Source of the DNA: CAZUGA01 sp964619885
Lineage (GTDB): Bacteria; Pseudomonadota; Gammaproteobacteria; Methylococcales; UBA1147
DNA: 64,000 bases
Direction: 5' to 3'
Assembly: GCA_964619885.1 (NCBI GenBank)
Contig: CAZUGA010000022.1
Span: forward strand, 1-64,000
Below are positions 15,713 to 24,882 of this stretch, piece by piece. The position numbers and the translations under genes were made by a program. The notes below the pieces were generated by a model. That model made no database searches. It was not told the origin of the DNA and saw only the letters and a program-made list of their open reading frames with translations. The first letter of the stretch is position 1, and the number at the start of each line of letters is the position of its first letter.

Positions 15713-18634
15713 TTAAACCTCCCCACCCTGCAAGACATTCATATGGCGCCGTTCCGATCGGCCGCAGAATATCCGGTATACGAAGTAAACCAGTAGCAAG
15801 CCAATCAGCGCCAATGCGTAATTCATATACTCCCAAAAAGATTGGCTTTGCCCGGCCATAGGATCCAATGTCCTGGAAAAATGACCTCGACTTCTAATTG
15901 ATAACAAACCCTGGTCCTCCAAAGACCAATCGATCGCATTTTCGGCTAATTCCAAGGAACTCAGATACATGCCACCACCCGCGCTCGCCACAAGTTGTAT
16001 CGTTTCATCAGTCAGGAATTCATTCGATGAAAACAGTATAATTCGCGCCGATTTGGGTGATTTATCAATTGTGCTGGCATAAACTGGACCTTTGTCGTCT
16101 TTATCCTGGCTTGGTGCTTCTGCATTACTTTCGGGTATTTCTGGCGCTTTTTTATCTTGCAAAAGCGGCGAATCCTTTCCCTTGAAGAAAGATTCAAAAC
16201 GTCCTTCTACAGCAACTCCCAGCGTGTAAGCTTGTCGCTCGTCCGCCGGACGGAATCCCAGAGGTCCATTCAACTGAAAATTGGGTAGAACATCGGTTGA
16301 GGATGAAACCCAGGATTCATCCGAACTCTTTAGAAACCGAGTGAGCTTACGGCCGTCATTCTTAGTCTCGTCCAGATTGATTGGTGAACCCCAATTCAAC
16401 GTCAGCTGCTGCAGTCCTGACACCAGACTGACATCCTGACTGAAACCAGCCCCACGAATATCGACAAAATATGGGTACTCCACCATGCGCATCTCGCGCA
16501 CGGTAAATCCTCCGAGATTTCGGTTAATCGGGATCGGAAGCATGGAATTTTGCGGATCCAGAACCATTGATTCATCCAAATTAATTCCATGATGCTTGAG
16601 CCAATCCTTCAGTCCCGAGTCGTGCTTGGAAACGCGAATGTCTCCGCCAGCTAAAGAGGATTGATACGGCGCGGTAGCCAATATGACAGTGCCGCCCTTC
16701 ATCAAGAATTGATCGACCGCAAAAACTTGTTTGGCATCCAATGCCGCCGGTGCAGCCAAAAACAAGATATCTGCATCCTCCGGCACAAATCCGGAATTCA
16801 GTTTGACGGTCGACAATTTGTGATTCTCACGAAGCATTTCTTGTAAAAACTGGAAGCTTTTACCCGGCGCCTGTTGCTGGAATTGCTGCATATAAGGGTT
16901 GGGGGGTGCAGGCGGGGGTGGCGTGTAGAGCGCTATGGTTTTCATGAAACCACTAGAATATCGTTTTACTGCAGCTTCTAGACTTCTGCGCAGGGCTTCT
17001 TTCTCCAAATCCTCCGGCAATGGAACCTGCACAACCTGGTCACCACTGCGCAACGTCATGTAATAGTAAAATTCATTAGGATCGAACAATCCGGCGCGCA
17101 TGGGGCGGAAACCATACAGTTCCGCAATTTCTTTGGCGGTATTACCACCGTCTGCAGCGGGATCTATAAATTTGAAATCAAACTTCGATGACGAGGATTT
17201 TTTTAATTCTTCCAATAATCCCCGCATCTTAGATTTAAATTCCACCAGGGGTGGCGGTAGCGTTTTGTCGTCGGAAAAATAGCCGGTAAAAGTGATTGGC
17301 TTCTGAACATTGTTGAACAAATCCCCGGTACTTTGGTATTCGTAGAGCACCTTCTTGATACTGCGCGTTATCTCATACTCCGGATTTTTTAACTCGACAT
17401 CCAAATCACGCTCAGTTTGGGATTTAACTTCAATCAAATCGCGAAATCCCAATACTTCGTATTGATCACCATATTGAATCAACACGTCGAAATAGGAATT
17501 GACCAGCGCTGCCTGATATTTATCGGCCACTTGGAACGGCACCGGCTTTATTCCGTATTTTTGCCCTGCCTCCTCTTCTAATTCCGGATGCTCCAACGGA
17601 TCGATAAATTCTGCTCGGATCCGGCCATCACTGGCAATCTGGTACTCCAGAATCAAATCCCTCAGTTGCGGCACCAATGGCGCCAACAATGGGTGAGTTT
17701 TAGCACTGAAATAACCCCTAATCAGCAAAGGTTCCTGCAGTTGGTCCAAATAATTGTGGGTTGAATCCGAAATCGAATAGATCTGGCCTTGCGTAAAATC
17801 CGCCCGTGCCCAGCTGATCTGCTGTAACCAAAGGTTCGCGGTCGCAAAATTCGCCACAAACAGAAATGTGACCAAGCGCCAGTGCCAATGATTCGAACTG
17901 GGGGATTCTTTTGCCCAGCGTCCCGATTCCAGGAAATACACATTTAAACAAATGAAAATTCCGACGATACTTAGGTAGTAATAAAGGTCGCGTAAATCGA
18001 TAACCCCTCGGGTAATCGAGGTAAAACGCGAACCCGACCCCAACAACTTAAAGATTTCGCTCAATTTATTTCCCAGCAAACCGGTTAATGTGTCGGAACC
18101 CAGTAGATAGAACAACGAACACACTAAGACTGTAACGATCAGGCTAACAATCTGATTATCGGTTTTAGCACTGACCGTCAAACCGATAGCAATATATGCT
18201 GCTGCTAGAAATAATGTAGCAATATATGCTGCAAACACGGGGCCCCAATCCAGATTTCCGAGCATCGATACCGTGATAGGAACCGGAAAAGTTAGCAATA
18301 ACGCGATACCAACCAGCGCCATACACGCCAAAAATTTTCCCAATACATAATCTAGTGGCTTCACCGGTTCCGTGAGTAAAAATTCCAGCGTTCCCATGCG
18401 CTTTTCTTCGCTCCACATGCGCATCGTGAGCGCGGCTACCAAAAAGATCAGTAATACAGGCATCCATTCGAATAACGGTCTAACGTCGGCAATATTTCGG
18501 GCGAAAAAAGTTTCGACCCAAAAAAAGACAAATAAATTGACCACTAAAAACGAACCAAAGAAGATAAATGCGACCGGAGAAGAAAAAAACCGGCCAATTT
18601 CTTTTTTCGCGATCAGGAATAATTTATGCTGCAT
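15713..18634 (-). CDS. fused ABC-2 permease and GldG-like auxiliary protein
   Basis: This protein of about 973 residues starts at the ATG giving MQHKLFLIAKKEIGRFF, behind a GGAGG site. The N-terminal 240 residues are a six-segment ABC-2 permease of the GldF/NosY type (for example FFSSPVAFIFFGSFLVV, MRMWSEEKRMGTLEFLLTEP). After a further membrane segment (about 260-282) comes a long extracytoplasmic GldG-like region (IRGYFSAKTHPLLAPLV, then GGTVILATAPYQSSLAG), closing with a C-terminal membrane segment (ALALIGLLLVYFVYRIF). GldF and GldG are separate genes in gliding Bacteroidota; the fused form is common in proteobacteria. The transported substrate is unknown. It overlaps the ATPase gene by 11 bp and abuts the DUF4340 gene. 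Confidence 0.85.
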   Translation of the reverse strand: MQHKLFLIAKKEIGRFFSSPVAFIFFGSFLVVNLFVFFWVETFFARNIADVRPLFEWMPVLLIFLVAALTMRMWSEEKRMGTLEFLLTEPVKPLDYVLGKFLACMALVGIALLLTFPVPITVSMLGNLDWGPVFAAYIATLFLAAAYIAIGLTVSAKTDNQIVSLIVTVLVCSLFYLLGSDTLTGLLGNKLSEIFKLLGSGSRFTSITRGVIDLRDLYYYLSIVGIFICLNVYFLESGRWAKESPSSNHWHWRLVTFLFVANFATANLWLQQISWARADFTQGQIYSISDSTHNYLDQLQEPLLIRGYFSAKTHPLLAPLVPQLRDLILEYQIASDGRIRAEFIDPLEHPELEEEAGQKYGIKPVPFQVADKYQAALVNSYFDVLIQYGDQYEVLGFRDLIEVKSQTERDLDVELKNPEYEITRSIKKVLYEYQSTGDLFNNVQKPITFTGYFSDDKTLPPPLVEFKSKMRGLLEELKKSSSSKFDFKFIDPAADGGNTAKEIAELYGFRPMRAGLFDPNEFYYYMTLRSGDQVVQVPLPEDLEKEALRRSLEAAVKRYSSGFMKTIALYTPPPPAPPNPYMQQFQQQAPGKSFQFLQEMLRENHKLSTVKLNSGFVPEDADILFLAAPAALDAKQVFAVDQFLMKGGTVILATAPYQSSLAGGDIRVSKHDSGLKDWLKHHGINLDESMVLDPQNSMLPIPINRNLGGFTVREMRMVEYPYFVDIRGAGFSQDVSLVSGLQQLTLNWGSPINLDETKNDGRKLTRFLKSSDESWVSSSTDVLPNFQLNGPLGFRPADERQAYTLGVAVEGRFESFFKGKDSPLLQDKKAPEIPESNAEAPSQDKDDKGPVYASTIDKSPKSARIILFSSNEFLTDETIQLVASAGGGMYLSSLELAENAIDWSLEDQGLLSIRSRGHFSRTLDPMAGQSQSFWEYMNYALALIGLLLVYFVYRIFCGRSERRHMNVLQGGEV

Positions 18635-19589
18635 TGACCTGCCCTCCATTCAAGTCACCATCACTGCTATTGATCTCGCGGAATACGGTGTCCAAATCGC
18701 GTTTTTCCGGATATAACGCATAAATTCTAAAATCCATGTCTATTAACGCTTTAGCGACAGGCGCCGCAGCTTCATCCAATGGCGTATCGGAATCCTCCAT
18801 TTCCAACCCGTATTGATACCGGGCACCGTCATTGGTCAATGGACTAATAGACCGAATGCCATCGATACGGCTGATTTTTCGATTTGCAGAATCTGGATTT
18901 TGATCGCTGGTCAATAACAATCGCCGACCTTTTTGCAAATCGGCTAACGTCGAATCCAGGGCCGACCGACCGTCTTTTATGATGAGTACCCGGTCACACA
19001 CCGCGTGCACTTCCTGCATGATGTGGGTCGATAATATAATCGTGGATTCTCGCCCCAGTTCAATGATCATTTCTCGCATTTGCTGGATCTGTGTAGGATC
19101 AAGACCATTGGTGGGTTCGTCCAAGATTAATATTTCGGGCTTATTCAATATGGCTTGCGCAACGCCAACCCGCTGGCGATAACCTCTGGACAACGTATTG
19201 ATCGTTTGCATGGCTTTGTCAGCCAATTTTGTTTTCTCGATCGCGTAGCGTATTGCAGGACTGCTTTGGGACTCGGACAACCCCCGCAACTCCGCTGCGT
19301 ATTCTAAATAGCCAATCACCGACATATCTGGATAAACTGGGCAATTTTCAGCCAGATAACCGATTTTTGCCTGCACATCGATACGCTGTTCAGCAATATC
19401 GAGATCATCTATAGTCACTGAACCAGAGCTGGGTTCCAGATAACCGGTTAACATTTTCATGATCGTCGTTTTTCCGGCTCCGTTGTGCCCCAGCAGTCCA
19501 ACAATCTCCCCCGATCCAATCTCAAAAGAGACGTTGTCGACCGCGGTTAAATCACCATATTTTTTGGTTAGATCGTGTGTTTTGATCAT
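18624..19589 (-). CDS. ABC transporter ATP-binding protein (GldA-like)
   Basis: This 321-residue ATPase has Walker A (GHNGAGKTT near residue 34), signature LSRGYRQRVG, Walker B (ILILDEPTNGLDP) and the H-loop (STHIMQEV). After the roughly 220-residue nucleotide-binding domain comes a C-terminal extension typical of ABC-2 type ATPases (YGLEMEDSDTPLDEA). It drives the fused permease encoded next. It is the first gene of the three-gene operon, with the promoter presumably in the 58 bp before 19648. Confidence 0.9.
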   Translation of the reverse strand: MIKTHDLTKKYGDLTAVDNVSFEIGSGEIVGLLGHNGAGKTTIMKMLTGYLEPSSGSVTIDDLDIAEQRIDVQAKIGYLAENCPVYPDMSVIGYLEYAAELRGLSESQSSPAIRYAIEKTKLADKAMQTINTLSRGYRQRVGVAQAILNKPEILILDEPTNGLDPTQIQQMREMIIELGRESTIILSTHIMQEVHAVCDRVLIIKDGRSALDSTLADLQKGRRLLLTSDQNPDSANRKISRIDGIRSISPLTNDGARYQYGLEMEDSDTPLDEAAAPVAKALIDMDFRIYALYPEKRDLDTVFREINSSDGDLNGGQVNAA

Positions 19590-19647
19590 CTTTATGTTCC
19601 TTTCGCTCCTTTCGTTCTACAGATTCACTATAACAACAATTCTACGG

Positions 19648-20361
19648 CTATCGGCGAATTAGACCAGTCGCTACAAGCCTGGATTTTATAAGTCTCAGAA
19701 CTATCAATCCCAAAATTATTGAGATTGCAAAAATCACCGCCGGTTTCCAAGTCCAATTGATTGGATAACGATCCGGTGTAACTTCCGCAGTCAAACCTGG
19801 AATACTGGGCAAATCGCCATCGCCTTCACCGACCTTGATTTGGGCCTTCATACCGTTCTCCATATGTTGGGTCAGCTCGCAATGTACCAAATATGTTTTT
19901 TGCTCGGCCGGCAAAATAAATGTCGCAGTCTTCTCGCCCGGCCCAGTCAATTCAATGTGAAACATTCCGGACGGTGGGTAAAGGTATCTCGGTAAACCGT
20001 GGATCATAAATTGGTGGCGAATTGGATCGTCATTGATAAACCTGACAGTGACCCGACTACATGGCTGCATATTCCATTGCTGTTGATCATAGGCAAAGGT
20101 TTTACCATTAAATTTTTCCGCAAACTTTCGACCTGCGCTTACGGTAATATCAATGTCGCCTGAGATTTTGTCGCAACCTTCCGGTAACACATCCTTATTC
20201 TCATTCATAACCATTCCATGCACATCCATCGAATGGCGCATCCGTACCTTGCTCTCACCCTGCAGCGGCGAAATGGAGAATCGTTCAATCTCTTGTTCCC
20301 CAAACACTATCCCACTTAGCAACCACATTAAAATTACTATCGACGACTTTTCTAAATTCAT
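19648..20361 (-). CDS. membrane-anchored cupredoxin-domain protein
   Basis: This 237-residue protein has an N-terminal signal peptide or anchor (about 7-21), one cupredoxin domain, and a C-terminal membrane segment (about 208-228) followed by a basic tail. A type-1 copper site is readable as H116 (RHQFMIHG), C161, H166 and M171 in HCELTQHMENGM. The periplasmic face would carry the copper domain. Its start overlaps the stop of the multicopper-oxidase gene by 4 bp (ATGA), so the two are co-translated and probably exchange electrons. Blue-copper electron carrier for the oxidase is my inference; a copper-storage role is the alternative. Confidence 0.8.
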   Translation of the reverse strand: MNLEKSSIVILMWLLSGIVFGEQEIERFSISPLQGESKVRMRHSMDVHGMVMNENKDVLPEGCDKISGDIDITVSAGRKFAEKFNGKTFAYDQQQWNMQPCSRVTVRFINDDPIRHQFMIHGLPRYLYPPSGMFHIELTGPGEKTATFILPAEQKTYLVHCELTQHMENGMKAQIKVGEGDGDLPSIPGLTAEVTPDRYPINWTWKPAVIFAISIILGLIVLRLIKSRLVATGLIRR

Positions 20362-22022
20362 CGTACCAACCTTTTTCTAGCCCTATGCATCCAATACACA
20401 AGGCCTAGGATCAAGCCGATCATCAAACCCAACGCGACGATCGCCACTAAATTCGGCCGAACCAAACTGGGTTCGCCCAGCGAACGAGCTTCGCTAGAAC
20501 GTCCCCAGACAGAAACGTCACCTGCGTAATATCGCGGATCCAGGAAACGCGAAACGTCCGCACCTTGTAGCTTAGGCATCCCATCCGGCTGCAGAAATGA
20601 GCGGTAAACAATCATACTAATATCACCGCCCGGCCCACGACCGCCGGTGGTAATGCCCTTTTCAGCATGGTTATGGAACAGCCAGACACCAGGACCATAA
20701 CTGTGTAATCCATCGTCGGTAGTCGACAAACTCAAGTCTGCTCGCTGTGCTGGAGCCAGGTCATAAACATCGCGGGTTAGCTGTGTCGCCTCGGGCATCT
20801 TTATACCATCGTTGTGGGTCACAGTGGCTTTATGGCCGTGGGTATGCACCGCAACAATGTCGCTCTGACCATTGACGATTCTCAGTTTGATACGCCCGTT
20901 CGGGTCCGCCACGATTAGTGAATCTCGCAGAGTATACGGAAATGAATGTCCATTCAGCAGAAAATAATCCGGACTGGCTTGAGTGATATCGTATTCGCGG
21001 TTCATTTTTTTTGCGATCAGGCGCGGATCGTTGGTCGACTGAATAATTTCATTCAATTCTTTGTCGATATTCTGATAGTGCAAATCGTATTCGTGATCGT
21101 ACGATTCATTCACCGCGACCGACGAATGCCTGACATGGCCAGCACCAATATTGAGTGTCTGCAGCCAATTATTCGGTCGGTTTTCCTCGACCACAAACAT
21201 ACCCTGCAAACCCATCATCAAATGTTTATCGGTCTGTACATGGCAGTGGTAAAACATAGTTCCCGTCTGGCGTGGCTTTAACGAATAGGTTTTACTTTCC
21301 CCAGGCATGACCGGCGGCTCATCGGTTACCGGTACTCCGTCATTACCTCGACCTTGCTGGTTAATATAGGGATGGTCTACACCATGCAAATGGATAGTAT
21401 GCGGAAGATAATGCGTATTCTCGAGGGTAATTTTTACGCTGTCTCCCCGTTCCACTCGAATCACCGGAGACGGTGCCCTCAATTCGGGAATCGCCTCGTA
21501 TGAAAACAGATTGATCGCGGCCATACCCCGAGTCTTGGGCGCGAACACCCACAAACCTGGCTGAATCCCCGGCGCAATATCGTAAGTGGGAAGAAAAAAA
21601 TCGCCGTCCGGGGAACTACCGTTCAGTTCCGCAACTTCTAGCTTGATATGGATCTCATCCGGGTCACCGTCACCATCCAAATCATTTTGCTTGATTACCG
21701 CATCGCTGGCCAATCGTGTATTCATCAATGCCATCATCGAGATATTATTGGTGCCCTTCACGACAGCCGCCACTTCCCAGGGGTTGTCCGGCAAACAACG
21801 CCTCGATTCAGCCACCACCACGCCATCCACCTCACGCTCTACGCGCCATTTGTCGCTTTTGACCCCGCACAGTTTCTCCATCGAGGACTCATTCCCCTCA
21901 AGCTCTGCAGTAGGCGGTATTGCTACGCCAGATTGCCCATTGACCCAGGGAAATATAGAAACCGCACCCCACAACAATATGACAAGGCTGAGTACAACTA
22001 TCAGCACCCCAGTTTTATTCAT
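20358..22022 (-). CDS. membrane-anchored multicopper oxidase, two-domain type
   Basis: This 554-residue protein has an N-terminal anchor (about 5-26), a 160-residue N-terminal region of unknown fold with DLDGDGDPDE (calcium-loop-like), two cupredoxin domains and a C-terminal membrane helix (about 523-545). Copper motifs are HTIHLHG (208-214), HCHVQTDKHLMMG (259-271), HTHGH (393-397) and HNH (450-452). The type-1 cysteine (C260) is therefore in the first cupredoxin domain, while the last motif lacks a cysteine. This differs from classical laccases, where type-1 copper is in the last domain. A trinuclear centre at a subunit interface is expected for two-domain enzymes. Substrate unknown. It is co-transcribed with the cupredoxin. 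Confidence 0.8.
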   Translation of the reverse strand: MNKTGVLIVVLSLVILLWGAVSIFPWVNGQSGVAIPPTAELEGNESSMEKLCGVKSDKWRVEREVDGVVVAESRRCLPDNPWEVAAVVKGTNNISMMALMNTRLASDAVIKQNDLDGDGDPDEIHIKLEVAELNGSSPDGDFFLPTYDIAPGIQPGLWVFAPKTRGMAAINLFSYEAIPELRAPSPVIRVERGDSVKITLENTHYLPHTIHLHGVDHPYINQQGRGNDGVPVTDEPPVMPGESKTYSLKPRQTGTMFYHCHVQTDKHLMMGLQGMFVVEENRPNNWLQTLNIGAGHVRHSSVAVNESYDHEYDLHYQNIDKELNEIIQSTNDPRLIAKKMNREYDITQASPDYFLLNGHSFPYTLRDSLIVADPNGRIKLRIVNGQSDIVAVHTHGHKATVTHNDGIKMPEATQLTRDVYDLAPAQRADLSLSTTDDGLHSYGPGVWLFHNHAEKGITTGGRGPGGDISMIVYRSFLQPDGMPKLQGADVSRFLDPRYYAGDVSVWGRSSEARSLGEPSLVRPNLVAIVALGLMIGLILGLVYWMHRARKRLVR

Positions 22023-22392
22023 TTTTCTCCGATGAAACTATTTCGATTGGCCATCAATTCAAACGCAGCGACTGGAGCTATTACCTCCGCCTAGCATTTT
22101 TCTATGCTATGAAACTTTAATGTTCACGATCTTGAGTGCAAGACATTGGGTTTTCCGTTACGCTCTATTTGCCAATTCTTGAGCATTATAATGATCAGTC
22201 AAATTTACAATCTGTGATTCACAACAGGCCAAATTTATGCATCACTTTAGTTCAAATTTTATCAGCAAAGTTCCCACTATGTTGCGTTGCAACCAGAAAT
22301 CAACCGAGCATTATATTTGACATTTCGGTAAGAGCAAATAAGTTTGTGCATGGTCCCCCTTCAATGTTTGCCTTTTAACACGTTACCCTGAC
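22023..22392. other. divergent intergenic region
   Basis: It separates the multicopper-oxidase gene (minus) from the GST-like gene (plus) and must contain both promoters. No strong sigma70 boxes, operator or RNA gene could be picked out by eye. Confidence 0.4.
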
Positions 22393-23145
22393 ATGCAACT
22401 TTATCAATTCCCGATATCACATTACTGTGAAAAAGCGAGATGGGCATTGGAATATAAGAACCTGTCCTACCAGCAAATCAATCTAGTACCCGGTTTACAC
22501 GGGTTTGTCGTCAAGCGCAAAGCAGCCGAATCTTCGGTCCCGGTGTTATTGATCGATAACCAGGCCATCCAAGGATCAAGCAAGATTATCGACTATGTAG
22601 AGAAGATCGCACCCCATCCAACATTGGGATTTAATGAGGTGTCTCAAAGGCTCGAAGCGGTTGAATTAGAATTTTTTTTGGATGAACAAATTGGTCCTTT
22701 ATTGCGATCCATCGCTTACAATATTTTGTTCAAACACCGCAAAGAACTAATTACATTGTGGTCCCATTTAGGCCCCGCATACGGTACCGTGTGGCTGAGG
22801 CTCAGTTTGCCATTCTTAATCCCGTATTTGGAACGATCTTACAATACGACTGACGCTTCGGCGCAAAAACAACGGGATCGATTCGACAGCGCTCTGGACA
22901 GACTGGATACCTTGTACGAGCGCACACCATTTCTGGTAGGCGATCGATTCAGCCGCGTAGACCTAACCGCCGCAGCTTTACTCGGGCCAATGGTCATGCC
23001 CGAACAACACCCTTTACCGCCGGCGGTACCGTTACCGGACGAATTTGAAAACTATCGGTTACAACTAATAGACCGACCTGTTTTGCAACGTGTTACCTCA
23101 CTTTACAAAGAGTACCGACACACAAATACCGCCTCTGCCAGGTAA
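22393..23145 (+). CDS. glutathione S-transferase-like protein
   Basis: This 250-residue protein has an N-terminal thioredoxin-fold GST domain (MQLYQFPISHYCEKARWALEY) with the SHYCEKARWAL active-site region and a glutathione-binding-like VPVLLIDNQAIQGSSKIIDYV with the conserved cis-proline and serine. A helical C-terminal domain includes FLVGDRFSRVDLTAAALLGPM, the usual N-capping motif of GST proteins. It is somewhat longer than typical bacterial GSTs (about 200-220) because of a middle helical insertion. The physiological substrate cannot be deduced. It is a single-gene unit. Confidence 0.8.
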   Translation: MQLYQFPISHYCEKARWALEYKNLSYQQINLVPGLHGFVVKRKAAESSVPVLLIDNQAIQGSSKIIDYVEKIAPHPTLGFNEVSQRLEAVELEFFLDEQIGPLLRSIAYNILFKHRKELITLWSHLGPAYGTVWLRLSLPFLIPYLERSYNTTDASAQKQRDRFDSALDRLDTLYERTPFLVGDRFSRVDLTAAALLGPMVMPEQHPLPPAVPLPDEFENYRLQLIDRPVLQRVTSLYKEYRHTNTASAR

Positions 23146-23370
23146 GCCTTATGGCGGTCAAATATCCGGTCAATTCAATATGAATTTATCTTTTTCGTAG
23201 GCTCAGCACTAAAACGTTTCATCACTAACGTGTTCTAACAAAATCGACTGTATTAAAATTATAGGTATACTGATTGATCAATCAAAATTGGCCTATAATG
23301 ATTTAGGTCAAATTTAACAATTCCGGAATGCACGAAAATTAGCTGCAACAAACTCATCACAATCTAGAAA

Positions 23371-24732
23371 ATGGTCATGAGCAAGAAAAAAGTAATCCTA
23401 TTGGAGTTAAACGAACTCTGTCCCCATTTACTCGAAAGATTCATCGGGCAGGGACATCTGCCAAATTTCAAGAAACTCTACGATAACGCTAAATGCTATA
23501 CGACTGATGCAAATTGCGATATCGAATACTTAGAGCCATGGACCCAATGGGTTACATTGCACACAGGGTTGCCCTTTGAAAAACATAAAGTATTTCGCTT
23601 GGGACAGGCACAAAACCTCGACCAAGATTCTATCTGGGATATACTTTCTAGAAACAAGCTAAGTAGCTGGATCTGTGGCAGTATGAATGCCAAATGGGAC
23701 CCTCAAGATAACAACATTAAAGTTTTGCCGGATCCCTGGAGCATTGATGTTAAAGCCTCGCCTGAATCACTGGAAACCTTCAACCAATTTGTTCGTGCAA
23801 ATGTTCAGGAACACAGCAATGAAAATTTCAAATTATCGATTACGGAATATGTCAAGTTCCTCATATTTATGCTTAGACATGGTTTGCAACTCAAAACCAT
23901 AAAAAAAATAGGGTACGCTTTATTTAAACAATTGATTAAAGCTCCAGACCGTTGGAAAAAAGTAATGATTCTCGATTGGCTCCAATTCGACTTGTTTGCT
24001 AGCGAATACAAAAATGATTCGCCCGCATTCGCAACATTTTTTTCTAATAGCACCGCTCACTTCCAGCACAAATTTTGGCGCTATATGGAACCCGACAAGT
24101 TTCTGTTGAAACCATCGGAGTCCGAAATTGAACAATTAGGCGGTGCTATTTTATACGCTTACAAAAATCATGACGAATTGATCGGTGAAGTATTCAAAAT
24201 TTCGGATAACGACACAACCATCATTCTTTCAACTGCATTAAGCCAACAACCCTATGTTGAAAAGGACTCGATCGGCGGGAAACGATTCTATCGACCCATA
24301 GATATGCAAGTAATTCCAGGCATTTTCAATCTAAAAGGTGTTGAGCAAATAAGCCCTGTAATGTCGCACCAATTTCATCTTATGTGCGAAACTGAAGAAA
24401 ATGCAAAAGAAGTATACGAGCAATTGAACACAGCATCGGCAGGATCCGAACCATTATTCTCTCTAAGGTTAGAAGCTAAAGACGTATTCGGCGGATGCCA
24501 AATCATTAAGCAGGTACCGGATGACTTTCGGTTCGAATATGGAGGAAAGCATTTTAATTTTCTAGACATATTTTATTTGGCTGACAACCTAAAAAGCGGG
24601 ATGCACCATCCTCACGGTGTTTTCTGGGTTTACTCGCCAGAAGGAGAACATTCCGTACAAACTGACATCCTGCCTTTGGAACAGGCCATGGTTAAAATTC
24701 TGTCAGAATTTGACCTACCGGTTGCGGCATAA
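23371..24732 (+). CDS. alkaline-phosphatase-superfamily protein next to the EPS locus
   Basis: This 453-residue soluble protein (start at 23371, or the ATG at 23377) resembles the type I phosphodiesterase/nucleotide pyrophosphatase branch of the alkaline phosphatase fold. KVILLELNELCPHLLERF is the first strand, LPNFKKL follows, and EPWTQWVTLHTG contains the threonine expected as nucleophile. Later metal-ligand motifs are weak: the usual first-strand aspartate is replaced by ELNE, and a clear DHG-type segment is not obvious, although MHHPHGVFWVYSPEG near residue 410 fits the closing region. Proteins like this occur in polysaccharide clusters. It converges with the glycosyltransferase at 24883 and may belong to that locus. 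A catalytic role is plausible but unproven. Confidence 0.6.
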   Translation: MVMSKKKVILLELNELCPHLLERFIGQGHLPNFKKLYDNAKCYTTDANCDIEYLEPWTQWVTLHTGLPFEKHKVFRLGQAQNLDQDSIWDILSRNKLSSWICGSMNAKWDPQDNNIKVLPDPWSIDVKASPESLETFNQFVRANVQEHSNENFKLSITEYVKFLIFMLRHGLQLKTIKKIGYALFKQLIKAPDRWKKVMILDWLQFDLFASEYKNDSPAFATFFSNSTAHFQHKFWRYMEPDKFLLKPSESEIEQLGGAILYAYKNHDELIGEVFKISDNDTTIILSTALSQQPYVEKDSIGGKRFYRPIDMQVIPGIFNLKGVEQISPVMSHQFHLMCETEENAKEVYEQLNTASAGSEPLFSLRLEAKDVFGGCQIIKQVPDDFRFEYGGKHFNFLDIFYLADNLKSGMHHPHGVFWVYSPEGEHSVQTDILPLEQAMVKILSEFDLPVAA

Positions 24733-24882
24733 TTGAATAAATTGTCAGCGATCTTGATTTTCCGATAACGAGAACCATCCAGGCCTTCACACTGTAATAG
24801 CGTTTAACGTTATAGTTACTTGCTTATTCCGGTTTATAGCCACCAATTCTGATTGCAATTAATAAACCTCATACTTATACCG

